Assembly: GCA_037893225.1 (NCBI GenBank)
Contig: JAZGUH010000282.1
Coordinates: 372,001-436,000 of the forward strand
DNA length: 64,000 nucleotides
Source of the DNA: Hippasteria phrygiana
Taxonomy: Eukaryota; Echinodermata; Asteroidea; Valvatida; Goniasteridae
Reading direction: 5' to 3'
A model generated the notes under the pieces. It saw nothing but the letters and a program-made list of their open reading frames with translations, did not search any database and was not told where the DNA came from. Position numbers and translations under genes: made by a program. Positions 11,329 through 24,286 of the stretch are shown here, in pieces. The stretch's first letter is position 1, and the number at the start of each line of letters is the position of its first letter.

Positions 11329-13873
11329 TAGGGAATTTGACAGGCATGGAGCAATAAATAGAAGGTAATATGCACACAGATGTTGGCCGGAAAGAAAATA
11401 AACATTGCGAGGTTTGAATTTTTTCCACTAGTTTTAACTCTAAGAAGCCGCCGATAATTGCAACATGTAGCGCCAGATCTAAGCTATCCATACATGTCAA
11501 AATTACTGAATTTGGTTGATATTTCATGCAATTATGAATGAGTAAAGCAAGTCCATACCCCAGGGAATTTGACATGCATGGAGCAATAAATAGACGGTAA
11601 CATGTACACAGATGTTGGCCGGAAAGAAAATAAACATTGCGAGGTTTGAATTTTCTCCACAAGTTTTAACTCTAGGAAGCCGCCGATGATTGCAACATGT
11701 AGCGCCAGATCTAAGCTATCCATACATGTCAAAATTACTGTATTTGGTTGATATTTCATGCAATTATGAATGAGTAAAGCAAGTCATACCCCAGGGAATT
11801 TGACAGGCATGGAGCAATAAATAGAAGGTAATATGCACACAGATGTTGGCCGGGAAGAAAATAAACATTGCGAGGTTTGAATTTTCTCCACAAGTGTTAA
11901 CTCTAAGAAGCCGCCGATGATTGCAACATGTAGCGCCAGATCTAAGCTATCCATACATGTCAACATTACTGAATTTGGTTGATATTTCATGCAATTATGA
12001 ATGAGTAAAGCAAGTCATACCCTAGGGAATTTGACAGGCATGGAGCAATAAATAGAAGGTAATATGCACACAGATGTTGGCCGGAAAGAAAATAAACATT
12101 GCGAGGTTTGAATTTTCTCCACAAGTTTTAACTCTAGGAAGCCGCCGATTATTGCAACATGTAGCGCCAGATCTAAGCTATCCATACATGTCAAAATTAC
12201 TGAATTTGGTTGATATTTCATGCAATTATGAATGAGTAAAGCAAGTCCATACCCCAGGGAATTTGACAGGCATGGAGCAATAAATAAGAGGTAATCTGCA
12301 CACAGATGGTGGCCGGGAAGAAAATAAACATTGCGAGGTTTGAATTTTCTCCACAAGTGTTAACTCTAAGAAGCCGCCGATAATTGCAACATGTAGCGCC
12401 AGATCTAAGCTATCCATACATGTCAAAATTACTGTATTTGGTTTATATTTCATGCAATTATGAATGAGTAAAGCAAGTCATACCCTAGGGAATTTGACAG
12501 GCATGGAGCAATAAATAGAAGGTAATATGCACACAGATGTTGGCCGGAAAGAAAATAAACATTGCGAGGTTTGAATTTTCTCCACTAGTTTTAACTCTAA
12601 GAAGCCGCCGATAATTGCAACATGTAGCGCCAGATCTAAGCTATCCATACATGTCAAAATTACTGAATTTGGTTGATATTTCATGCAATTATGAATGAGT
12701 AAAGCAAGTCCATACCCCAGGGAATTTGACATGCATGGAGCAATAAATAGACGGTAACATGTACACAGATGTTGGCCGGAAAGAAAATAAACATTGCGAG
12801 GTTTGAATTTTCTCCACAAGTTTTAACTCTAGGAAGCCGCCGATGATTGCAACATGTAGCGCCAGATCTAAGCTATCCATACATGTCAAGATTACTGTAT
12901 TTGGTTGATATTTCATGCAATTATGAATGAGTAAAGCAAGTCATACCCCAGGGAATTTGACAGGCATGGAGCAATAAATAGAAGGTAATATGCACACAGA
13001 TGTTGGCCGGGAAGAAAATAAACATTGCGAGGTTTGAATTTTCTCCACAAGTGTTAACTCTAAGAAGCCGCCGATGATTGCAACATGTAGCGCCAGATCT
13101 AAGCTATCCATACATGTCAACATTACTGAATTTGGTTGATATTTCATGCAATTATGAATGAGTAAAGCAAGTCCATACCCCAGGGAATTTGACATGCATG
13201 GAGCAATAAATAGACGGTAATCTGCACACAGATGGTGGCCGGGAAGAAAATAAACATTGCGAGGTTTGAATTTTCTCCACAAGTGTTAACTCTAAGAAGC
13301 CGCCGATAATTGCAACATGTAGCGCCAGATCTAAGCTATCCATACATGTCAAAATTACTGAATTTGGTTGACATTTCATGCAATTATGAATGAGTAAAGC
13401 AAGTCATACCCCAGGGAATTTGACAGGCATGGAGCAATAAATAGAAGGTAATATGCACACAGATGTTGGCCGGAAAGAAAATAAACATTGCGAGGTTTGA
13501 ATTTTCTCCACAAGTTTTAACTCAAGGAAGCCGCCGATGATTGCAACATGTAGCGCCAGATCTAAGCTATCCATACATGTCAAAATTACTGTATTTGGTT
13601 TATATTTCATGCAATTATGAATGAGTAAAGCAAGTCATACCCTAGGGAATTTGACAGGCATGGAGCAATAAATAGAAGGTAATATGCACACAGATGTTGG
13701 CCGGAAAGAAAATAAACATTGCGAGGTTTGAATTTTCTCCACAAGTGTTAACTCTAAGAAGCCGCCGATAATTGCAACATGTAGCGCCAGATCTAAGCTA
13801 TCCATACATGTCAAAATTACTGAATTTGGTTGATATTTCATGCAATTATGAATGAGTAAAGCAAGTCATACCC
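11329..13873. repeat. 11-monomer higher-order repeat (2545 bp), copy 1
   Basis: Monomers start at 11329 (T8), 11561(B), 11792, 12023, 12255(B), 12486 (T8), 12718(B), 12949, 13181(B), 13412 and 13643. Private variants mark the unit: gattatt in the 12023 monomer, caacatt in the 11792 and 12949 monomers, and caagatt in the 12718 monomer. The gattatt and caagatt marks reappear 2545 bp later, which establishes the period. The first T8 has ttttttccactagt where other T8 copies have ttttctcc. Confidence 0.88.
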
Positions 13874-16186
13874 CAGGGAATTTGACAGGCATGGAGCAAT
13901 AAATAGAAGGTAATATGCACACAGATGTTGGCCGGAAAGAAAATAAACATTGCGAGGTTTGAATTTTCTCCACTAGTTTTAACTCTAAGAAGCCGCCGAT
14001 AATTGCAACATGTAGCGCCAGATCTAAGCTATCCATACATGTCAAAATTACTGAATTTGGTTGATATTTCATGCAATTATGAATGAGTAAAGCAAGTCCA
14101 TACCCCAGGGAATTTGACATGCATGGAGCAATAAATAGACGGTAACATGTACACAGATGTTGGCCGGAAAGAAAATAAACATTGCGAGGTTTGAATTTTC
14201 TCCACAAGTTTTAACTCTAGGAAGCCGCCGATGATTGCAACATGTAGCGCCAGATCTAAGCTATCCATACATGTCAAAATTACTGTATTTGGTTGATATT
14301 TCATGCAATTATGAATGAGTAAAGCAAGTCATACCCCAGGGAATTTGACAGGCATGGAGCAATAAATAGAAGGTAATATGCACACAGATGTTGGCCGGGA
14401 AGAAAATAAACATTGCGAGGTTTGAATTTTCTCCACAAGTGTTAACTCTAAGAAGCCGCCGATGATTGCAACATGTAGCGCCAGATCTAAGCTATCCATA
14501 CATGTCAACATTACTGAATTTGGTTGATATTTCATGCAATTATGAATGAGTAAAGCAAGTCATACCCTAGGGAATTTGACAGGCATGGAGCAATAAATAG
14601 AAGGTAATATGCACACAGATGTTGGCCGGAAAGAAAATAAACATTGCGAGGTTTGAATTTTCTCCACAAGTTTTAACTCTAGGAAGCCGCCGATTATTGC
14701 AACATGTAGCGCCAGATCTAAGCTATCCATACATGTCAAAATTACTGAATTTGGTTGATATTTCATGCAATTATGAATGAGTAAAGCAAGTCCATACCCC
14801 AGGGAATTTGACAGGCATGGAGCAATAAATAAGAGGTAATCTGCACACAGATGGTGGCCGGGAAGAAAATAAACATTGCGAGGTTTGAATTTTCTCCACA
14901 AGTGTTAACTCTAAGAAGCCGCCGATAATTGCAACATGTAGCGCCAGATCTAAGCTATCCATACATGTCAAAATTACTGTATTTGGTTTATATTTCATGC
15001 AATTATGAATGAGTAAAGCAAGTCATACCCTAGGGAATTTGACAGGCATGGAGCAATAAATAGAAGGTAATATGCACACAGATGTTGGCCGGAAAGAAAA
15101 TAAACATTGCGAGGTTTGAATTTTCTCCACTAGTTTTAACTCTAAGAAGCCGCCGATAATTGCAACATGTAGCGCCAGATCTAAGCTATCCATACATGTC
15201 AAAATTACTGAATTTGGTTGATATTTCATGCAATTATGAATGAGTAAAGCAAGTCCATACCCCAGGGAATTTGACATGCATGGAGCAATAAATAGACGGT
15301 AACATGTACACAGATGTTGGCCGGAAAGAAAATAAACATTGCGAGGTTTGAATTTTCTCCACAAGTTTTAACTCTAGGAAGCCGCCGATGATTGCAACAT
15401 GTAGCGCCAGATCTAAGCTATCCATACATGTCAAGATTACTGTATTTGGTTGATATTTCATGCAATTATGAATGAGTAAAGCAAGTCATACCCCAGGGAA
15501 TTTGACAGGCATGGAGCAATAAATAGAAGGTAATATGCACACAGATGTTGGCCGGGAAGAAAATAAACATTGCGAGGTTTGAATTTTCTCCACAAGTGTT
15601 AACTCTAAGAAGCCGCCGATGATTGCAACATGTAGCGCCAGATCTAAGCTATCCATACATGTCAACATTACTGAATTTGGTTGATATTTCATGCAATTAT
15701 GAATGAGTAAAGCAAGTCATACCCCAGGGAATTTGACAGGCATGGAGCAATAAATAGAAGGTAATATGCACACAGATGTTGGCCGGAAAGAAAATAAACA
15801 TTGCGAGGTTTGAATTTTCTCCACAAGTTTTAACTCAAGGAAGCCGCCGATGATTGCAACATGTAGCGCCAGATCTAAGCTATCCATACATGTCAAAATT
15901 ACTGTATTTGGTTTATATTTCATGCAATTATGAATGAGTAAAGCAAGTCATACCCTAGGGAATTTGACAGGCATGGAGCAATAAATAGAAGGTAATATGC
16001 ACACAGATGTTGGCCGGAAAGAAAATAAACATTGCGAGGTTTGAATTTTCTCCACAAGTGTTAACTCTAAGAAGCCGCCGATAATTGCAACATGTAGCGC
16101 CAGATCTAAGCTATCCATACATGTCAAAATTACTGAATTTGGTTGATATTTCATGCAATTATGAATGAGTAAAGCAAGTCATACCC
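13874..16186. repeat. 11-monomer HOR copy 2, missing one monomer (2313 bp)
   Basis: Same order as 11329-13873, with gattatt near 14694, caagatt near 15434 and caacatt monomers at 14337 and 15494. The 232-bp B monomer corresponding to 13181 is absent: 15494 joins directly to 15725, the ctcaagg type. This explains the 232-bp shortfall against copy 1. The junction after 15494 is of the 231-bp class, as expected if one whole extra-base monomer was removed. Confidence 0.85.
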
Positions 16187-17343
16187 CAGGGAATTTGACA
16201 GGCATGGAGCAATAAATAGAAGGTAATATGCACACAGATGTTGGCCGGAAAGAAAATAAACATTGCGAGGTTTGAATTTTCTCCACAAATTTTAACTCTA
16301 AGAAGCCGCCGATGATTGCAACATGTAGCGCCAGATCTAAGCTATCCATACATGTCAAAATTACTGTATTTGGTTTATATTTCATGCAATTATGAATGAG
16401 TAAAGCAAGTCATACCCTAGGGAATTTGACAGGCATGGAGCAATAAATAGAAGGTAATATGCACACAGATGTTGGCCTGAAAGAAAATAAACATTGCGAG
16501 GTTTGAATTTTCTCCACAAGTGTTAACTCTAAGAAGCCGCCGATAATTGCAACATGTAGCGCCAGATCTAAGCTATCCATACATGTCAAAATTACTGAAT
16601 TTGGTTGATATTTCATGCAATTATGAATGAGTAAAGCAAGTGCATACCCCAGGGAATTTGACATGCATGGAGCAATAAATAGACGGTAACATGTACACAG
16701 ATGTTGGCCGGAAAGAAAATAAACATTGCGAGGTTTGAATTTTCTCCACAAGTTTTAACTCTAGGAAGCCGCCGATGATTGCAACATGTAGCGCCAGATC
16801 TAAGCTATCCATACATGTCAAAATTACTGTATTTGGTTTATATTTCATGCAATTATGAATGAGTAAAGCAAGTCATACCCTAGGGAATTTGACAGGCATG
16901 GAGCAATAAATAGAAGGTAATATGCACACAGATGTTGGCCGGAAAGAAAATAAACATTGCGAGGTTTGAATTTTCTCCACAAGTTTTAACTCTAAGAAGC
17001 CGCCGATAATTGCAACATGTAGCGCCAGATCTAAGCTATCCATACATGTCAAAATTACTGAATTTGGTTGATATTTCATGCAATTATGAATGAGTAAAGC
17101 AAGTCCATACCCCAGGGAATTTGACAGGCATGGAGCAATAAATAAGAGGTAATCTGCACACAGATGGTGGCCGGGAAGAAAATAAACATTGCGAGGTTTG
17201 AATTTTCTCCACAAGTGTTAACTCTAAGAAGCCGCCGATAATTGCAACATGTAGCGCCAGATCTAAGCTATGCATACATGTCAAAATTACTGAATTTGGT
17301 TGATATTTCATGCAATTATGAATGAGTAAAGCAAGTCATACCC
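16187..17343. repeat. 5-monomer HOR (1157 bp), unit 1
   Basis: Monomers start at 16187, 16418 (T5), 16650(B), 16881 and 17113 (T1-like B). The order plain, T5, B, plain, T1-like B is shared with the next two units. Private features are caaatttt near 16288 and a junction of gtgcatacc instead of gtccatacc before 16650. The T1-like monomer retains ctatgcat, whereas the later units have ctatccat there. Confidence 0.8.
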
Positions 17344-18500
17344 TAGGGAATTTGACAGGCATGGAGCAATAAATAGAAGGTAATATGCACACAGATGTTG
17401 GCCGGAAAGAAAATAAACATTGCGAGGTTTGAATTTTCTCCACAAGTTTTAACTCTAGGAAGCCGCCGATGATTGCAACATGTAGCGCCAGATCTAAGCT
17501 ATCCATACATGTCAAAATTACTGTATTTGGTTTATATTTCATGCAATTATGAATGAGTAAAGCAAGTCATACCCTAGGGAATTTGACAGGCATGGAGCAA
17601 TAAATAGAAGGTAATATGCACACAGATGTTGGCCGGAAAGAAAATAAACATTGCGAGGTTTGAATTTTCTCCACAAGTGTTAACTCTAAGAAGCCGCCGA
17701 TAATTGCAACATGTAGCGCCAGATCTAAGCTATCCATACATGTCAAAATTACTGAATTTGGTTTATATTTCATGCAATTATGAATGAGTAAAGCAAGTCC
17801 ATACCCCAGGGAATTTGACAGGCATGGAGCAATAAATAGACGGTAACATGTACACAGATGTTGGCCGGAAAGAAAATAAACATTGCGAGGTTTGAATTTT
17901 CTCCACAAGTTTTAACTCTAGGAAGCCGCCGATGATTGCAACATGTAGCGCCAGATCTAAGCTATCCATACATGTCAAAATTACTGTATTTGGTTTATAT
18001 TTCATGCAATTATGAATGAGTAAAGCAAGTCATACCCTAGGGAATTTGACAGGCATGGAGCAATAAATAGAAGGTAATATGCACACAGATGTTGGCCGGA
18101 AAGAAAATAAACATTGCGAGGTTTGAATTTTCTCCACAAGTTTTAACTCTAAGAAGCCGCCGATAATTGCAACATGTAGCGCCAGATCTAAGCTATCCAT
18201 ACATGTCAAAATTACTGAATTTGGTTGATATTTCATGCAATTATGAATGAGTAAAGCAAGTCCATACCCCAGGGAATTTGACAGGCATGGAGCAATAAAT
18301 AAGAGGTAATCTGCACACAGATGGTGGCCGGGGAGAAAATAAACATTGCGAGGTTTGAATTTTCTCCACAAGTGTTAACTCTAAGAAGCCGCCGATAATT
18401 GCAACATGTAGCGCCAGATCTAAGCTATCCATACATGTCAAAATTACTGTATTTGGTTTATATTTCATGCAATTATGAATGAGTAAAGCAAGTCATACCC
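17344..18500. repeat. 5-monomer HOR (1157 bp), unit 2
   Basis: Starts are 17344, 17575, 17807(B), 18038 and 18270(B). It has the same order as the preceding unit and exactly the same length. In the last monomer ccggggag replaces ccgggaag, a variant also found in the next unit and in the 10-monomer and 13-monomer repeats further right. The 17575 monomer reads ccggaaag where its counterparts carry the T5 variant cctgaaag. Confidence 0.85.
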
Positions 18501-19657
18501 TAGGGAATTTGACAGGCATGGAGCAATAAATAGAAGGTAATATGCACACAGATGTTGGCCGGAAAGAAAATAAACATTGCGAGGTTTGAATTTTCTCCAC
18601 AAGTTTTAACTCTAGGAAGCCGCCGATGATTGCAACATGTAGCGCCAGATCTAAGCTATCCATACATGTCAAAATTACTGTATTTGGTTTATATTTCATG
18701 CAATTATGAATGAGTAAAGCAAGTCATACCCTAGGGAATTTGACAGGCATGGAGCAATAAATAGACGGTAATATGCACACAGATGTTGGCCTGAAAGAAA
18801 ATAAACATTGCGAGGTTTGAATTTTCTCCACAAGTGTTAACTCTAAGAAGCCGCCGATAATTGCAACATGTAGCGCCAGATCTAAGCTATCCATACATGT
18901 CAAAATTACTGAATTTGGTTTATATTTCATGCAATTATGAATGAGTAAAGCAAGTCCATACCCCAGGGAATTTGACAGGCATGGAGCAATAAATAGACGG
19001 TAACATGTACACAGATGTTGGCCGGAAAGAAAATAAACATTGCGAGGTTTGAATTTTCTCCACAAGTTTTAACTCTAGGAAGCCGCCGATGATTGCAACA
19101 TGTAGCGCCAGATCTAAGCTATCCATACATGTCAAAATTACTGTATTTGGTTTATATTTCATGCAATTATGAATGAGTAAAGCAAGTCATACCCTAGGGA
19201 ATTTGACAGGCATGGAGCAATAAATAGAAGGTAATATGCACACAGATGTTGGCCGGAAAGAAAATAAACATTGCGAGGTTTGAATTTTCTCCACAAGTTT
19301 TAACTCTAAGAAGCCGCCGATAATTGCAACATGTAGCGCCAGATCTAAGCTATCCATACATGTCAAAATTACTGAATTTGGTTGATATTTCATGCAATTA
19401 TGAATGAGTAAAGCAAGTCCATACCCCAGGGAATTTGACAGGCATGGAGCAATAAATAAGAGGTAATCTGCACACAGATGGTGGCCGGGGAGAAAATAAA
19501 CATTGCGAGGTTTGAATTTTCTCCACAAGTGTTAACTCTAAGAAGCCGCCGATAATTGCAACATGTAGCGCCAGATCTAAGCTATCCATACATGTCAAAA
19601 TTACTGTATTTGGTTTATATTTCATGCAATTATGAATGAGTAAAGCAAGTCATACCC
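18501..19657. repeat. 5-monomer HOR (1157 bp), unit 3
   Basis: Starts are 18501, 18732 (T5), 18964(B), 19195 and 19427(B). Length and order are identical to 17344-18500. The T5 copy has agacgg where unit 1 has agaagg, a mark also found at 22434. The last monomer again carries ccggggag. The next monomer (19658, T8) breaks the series. Confidence 0.85.
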
Positions 19658-20815
19658 TAGGGAATTTGACAGGCATGGAGCAATAAATAGAAGGTAATAT
19701 GCACACAGATGTTGGCCGGAAAGAAAATAAACATTGCGAGGTTTGAATTTTCTCCACTAGTTTTAACTCTAAGAAGCCGCCGATAATTGCAACATGTAGC
19801 GCCAGATCTAAGCTATCCATACATGTCAAAATTACTGAATTTGGTTGATATTTCATGCAATTATGAATGAGTAAAGCAAGTCCATACCCCAGGGAATTTG
19901 ACATGCATGGAGCAATAAATAGACGGTAACATGTACACAGATGTTGGCCGGAAAGAAAATAAACATTGCGAGGTTTGAATTTTCTCCACAAGTTTTAACT
20001 CTAGGAAGCCGCCGATGATTGCAACATGTAGCGCCAGATCTAAGCTATCCATACATGTCAAAATTACTGAATTTGGTTGATATTTCATGCAATTATAAAT
20101 GAGTAAAGCAAGTCCATACCCCAGGGAATTTGACATGCATGGAGCAATAAATAGACGGTAACATGTACACAGATGTTGGCCGGAAAGAAAATAAACATTG
20201 CGAGGTTTGAATTTTCTCCACAAGTGTTAACTCTAAGAAGCCGCCGATGATTGCAACATGTAGCGCCAGATCTAAGCTATCCATACATGTCAAAATTACT
20301 GAATTTGGTTGATATTTCATGCAATTATGAATGAGTAAAGCAAGTCCATACCCCAGGGAATTTGACATGCATGGAGCAATAAATAGACGGTAATCTGCAC
20401 ACAGATGGTGGCCGGGAAGAAAATAAACATTGCGAGGTTTGAATTTTCTCCACAAGTGTTAACTCTAAGAAGCCGCCGATAATTGCAACATGTAGCGCCA
20501 GATCTAAGCTATCCATACATGTCAAAATTACTGAATTTGGTTGACATTTCATGCAATTATGAATGAGTAAAGCAAGTCATACCCCAGGGAATTTGACAGG
20601 CATGGAGCAATAAATAGAAGGTAATATGCACACAGATGTTGGCCGGAAAGAAAATAAACATTGCGAGGTTTGAATTTTCTCCACAAGTTTTAACTCTAGG
20701 AAGCCGCCGATGATTGCAACATGTAGCGCCAGATCTAAGCTATCCATACATGTCAAAATTACTGTATTTGGTTTATATTTCATGCAATTATGAATGAGTA
20801 AAGCAAGTCATACCC
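19658..20815. repeat. T8 + three consecutive 232-bp B monomers + plain monomer
   Basis: Starts are 19658 (T8, actagt), 19890(B), 20122(B), 20354(B) and 20585. Three successive extra-base junctions are unusual, because elsewhere B monomers mostly alternate with 231-bp ones. The third B is the U type (agacggtaatctg, ending ttgacatt). The same five-monomer set recurs at 36316-37474. A private attataaatg precedes the second B junction. Confidence 0.82.
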
Positions 20816-21971
20816 TAGGTAATTTGACAGGCATGGAGCAATAAATATAAGGTAATATGCACGCAGATGTTGGCCGGAAAGAACATCAACATTGCGAGGT
20901 TTGAATTTTCTCCACAAGTGTTAACTCTAAGAAGCCGCCGATAATTGCAACATGTAGCGCCAGATCTAAGCTATGCATACATGTCAAAATTACTGAATTT
21001 GGTTGATATTTCATGCAATTATGAATGAGTAAAGCAAGTCATACCCTAGGGAATTTGACAGGCATGGAGCAATAAATCGAAGGTAATATGCACACAGATG
21101 TTGGCCGGAAAGAAAATAAACATTGCGATGTTTGAATTTTCTCCACAAGTTTTAACTCTAGGAAGCCGCCGATGATTGCAACATGTAGCGCCAGATCTAA
21201 GCTATCCATACATGTCAAAATTACTGTATTTGGTTTATATTTCATGCAATTATGAATGAGTAAAGCAAGTCATACCCTAGGGAATTTGACAGGCATGGAG
21301 CAATAAATAGAAGGTAATATGCACACAGATGTTGGCCGGAAAGAAAATAAACATTGCGAGGTTTGAATTTTCTCCACAAGTTTTAACTCTAAGAAGCCGC
21401 CGATAATTGCAACATGTAGCGCCAGATCTAAGCTATCCATACATGTCAAAATTACTGAATTTTGTTGATATTTCATGCAATTATGAATGAGTAAAGCAAG
21501 TCCATACCCCAGGGAATTTGACATGCATGGAGCAATAAATAGACGGTAACATGTACACAGATGTTGGCCGGAAAGAAAATAAACATTGCGAGGTTTGAAT
21601 TTTCTCCACAAGTTTTAACTCTAGGAAGCCGCCGATGATTGCAACATGTAGCGCCAGATCTAAGCTATCCATACATGTCAAAATTACTGAATTTGGTTGA
21701 CATTTCATGCAATTATGAATGAGTAAAGCAAGTCATACCCCAGGGAATTTGACAGGCATGGAGCAATAAATAGAAGGTAATATGCACACAGATGTTGGCC
21801 GGAAAGAAAATAAACATTGCGAGGTTTGAATTTTCTCCACAAGTTTTAACTCTAGGAAGCCGCCGATGATTGCAACATGTAGCGCCAGATCTAAGCTATC
21901 CATACATGTCAAAATTACTGTATTTGGTTTATATTTCATGCAATTATGAATGAGTAAAGCAAGTCATACCC
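20816..21971. repeat. T0b-headed 5-monomer unit (1156 bp)
   Basis: The head at 20816 is T0b, a fusion of T0 (5') and T1 (3'). It is followed by T2 (21047), 21278, 21510(B) and 21741. The 21278 monomer ends aattttgttg instead of aatttggttg, a mark shared with 24749 and 27064. The next T0b begins at 21972, giving an exact unit. Compared with the 15-monomer HOR at the left, separate T0 and T1 copies are replaced by the single hybrid. Confidence 0.85.
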
Positions 21972-24286
21972 TAGGTAATTTGACAGGCATGGAGCAATAA
22001 ATATAAGGTAATATGCACGCAGATGTTGGCCGGAAAGAACATCAACATTGCGAGGTTTGAATTTTCTCCACAAGTGTTAACTCTAAGAAGCCGCCGATAA
22101 TTGCAACATGTAGCGCCAGATCTAAGCTATGCATACATGTCAAAATTACTGAATTTGGTTGATATTTCATGCAATTATGAATGAGTAAAGCAAGTCATAC
22201 CCTAGGGAATTTGACAGGCATGGAGCAATAAATAGAAGGTAATATGCACACAGATGTTGGCCGGAAAGAAAATAAACATTGCGAGGTTTGAATTTTCTCC
22301 ACAAGTTTTAACTCTAGGAAGCCGCCGATGATTGCAACATGTAGCGCCAGATCTAAGCTATCCATACATGTCAAAATTACTGTATTTGGTTTATATTTCA
22401 TGCAATTATGAATGAGTAAAGCAAGTCATACCCTAGGGAATTTGACAGGCATGGAGCAATAAATAGACGGTAATATGCACACAGATGTTGGCCTGAAAGA
22501 AAATAAACATTGCGAGGTTTGAATTTTCTCCACAAGTGTTAACTCTAAGAAGCCGCCGATAATTGCAACATGTAGCGCCAGATCTAAGCTATCCATACAT
22601 GTCAAAATTACTGAATTTGGTTTATATTTCATGCAATTATGAATGAGTAAAGCAAGTCCATACCTCAGGGAATTTGACAGGCATGGAGCAATAAATAGAC
22701 GGTAACATGTACACAGATGTTGGCCGGAAAGAAAATAAACATTGCGAGGTTTGAATTTTCTCCACAAGTTTTAACTCTAGGAAGCCGCCGATGATTGCAA
22801 CATGTAGCGCCAGATCTAAGCTATCCATACATGTCAAAATTACTGTATTTGGTTTATATTTCATGCAATTATGAATGAGTAAAGCAAGTCATACCCTAGG
22901 GAATTTGACAGGCATGGAGCAATAAATAGAAGGTAATATGCACACAGATGTTGGCCGGAAAGAAAATAAACATTGCGAGGTTTGAATTTTCTCCACAAGT
23001 TTTAACTCTAAGAAGCCGCCGATAATTGCAACATGTAGCGCCAGATCTAAGCTATCCATACATGTCAAAATTACTGAATTTGGTTGATATTTCATGCAAT
23101 TATGAATGAGTAAAGCAAGTCCATACCCCAGGGAATTTGACAGGCATGGAGCAATAAATAAGAGGTAATCTGCACACAGATGGTGGCCGGGGAGAAAATA
23201 AACATTGCGAGGTTTGAATTTTCTCCACAAGTGTTAACTCTAAGAAGCCGCCGATAATTGCAACATGTAGCGCCAGATCTAAGCTATCCATACATGTCAA
23301 AATTACTGAATTTGGTTGATATTTCATGCAATTATGAATGAGTAAAGCAAGTCCATACCCCAGGGAATTTGACATGCATGGAGCAATAAATAGACGGTAA
23401 CATGTACACAGATGTTGGCCGGAAAGAAAATAAACATTGCGAGGTTTGAATTTTCTCCACAAGTTTTAACTCTAGGAAGCCGCCGATGATTGCAACATGT
23501 AGCGCCAGATCTAAGCTATCCATACATGTCAAAATTACTGAATTTGGTTGATATTTCATGCAATTATGAATGAGTAAAGCAAGTCCATACCCCAGGGAAT
23601 TTGACATGCATGGAGCAATAAATAGACGGTAACATGTACACAGATGTTGGCCGGAAAGAAAATAAACATTGCGAGGTTTGAATTTTCTCCACAAGTGTTA
23701 ACTCTAAGAAGCCGCCGATGATTGCAACATGTAGCGCCAGATCTAAGCTATCCATACATGTCAAAATTACTGAATTTGGTTGATATTTCATGCAATTATG
23801 AATGAGTAAAGCAAGTCCATACCCCAGGGAATTTGACATGCATGGAGCAATAAATAGACGGTAATCTGCACACAGATGGTGGCCGGGAAGAAAATAAACA
23901 TTGCGAGGTTTGAATTTTCTCCACAAGTGTTAACTCTAAGAAGCCGCCGATAATTGCAACATGTAGCGCCAGATCTAAGCTATCCATACATGTCAAAATT
24001 ACTGAATTTGGTTGACATTTCATGCAATTATGAATGAGTAAAGCAAGTCATACCCCAGGGAATTTGACAGGCATGGAGCAATAAATAGAAGGTAATATGC
24101 ACACAGATGTTGGCCGGAAAGAAAATAAACATTGCGAGGTTTGAATTTTCTCCACAAGTTTTAACTCTAGGAAGCCGCCGATGATTGCAACATGTAGCGC
24201 CAGATCTAAGCTATCCATACATGTCAAAATTACTGTATTTGGTTTATATTTCATGCAATTATGAATGAGTAAAGCAAGTCATACCC
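21972..24286. repeat. T0b-headed 10-monomer HOR (2315 bp), copy 1
   Basis: Starts are 21972 (T0b), 22203, 22434 (T5), 22666(B), 22897, 23129(B), 23361(B), 23593(B), 23825(B) and 24056. Four adjacent B monomers occupy positions 6 to 9. The second monomer lacks the T2 marks (it has tagaagg and gcgagg), unlike nearly every other T0b unit. The junction before 22666 reads acctcagg, a private change. Confidence 0.87.

Noticed and set aside
16640..16650. gtgcatacc junction as a third length class
   Set aside because: It has the same length as the gtccatacc class and differs by one substitution, so it is a private variant of that class.
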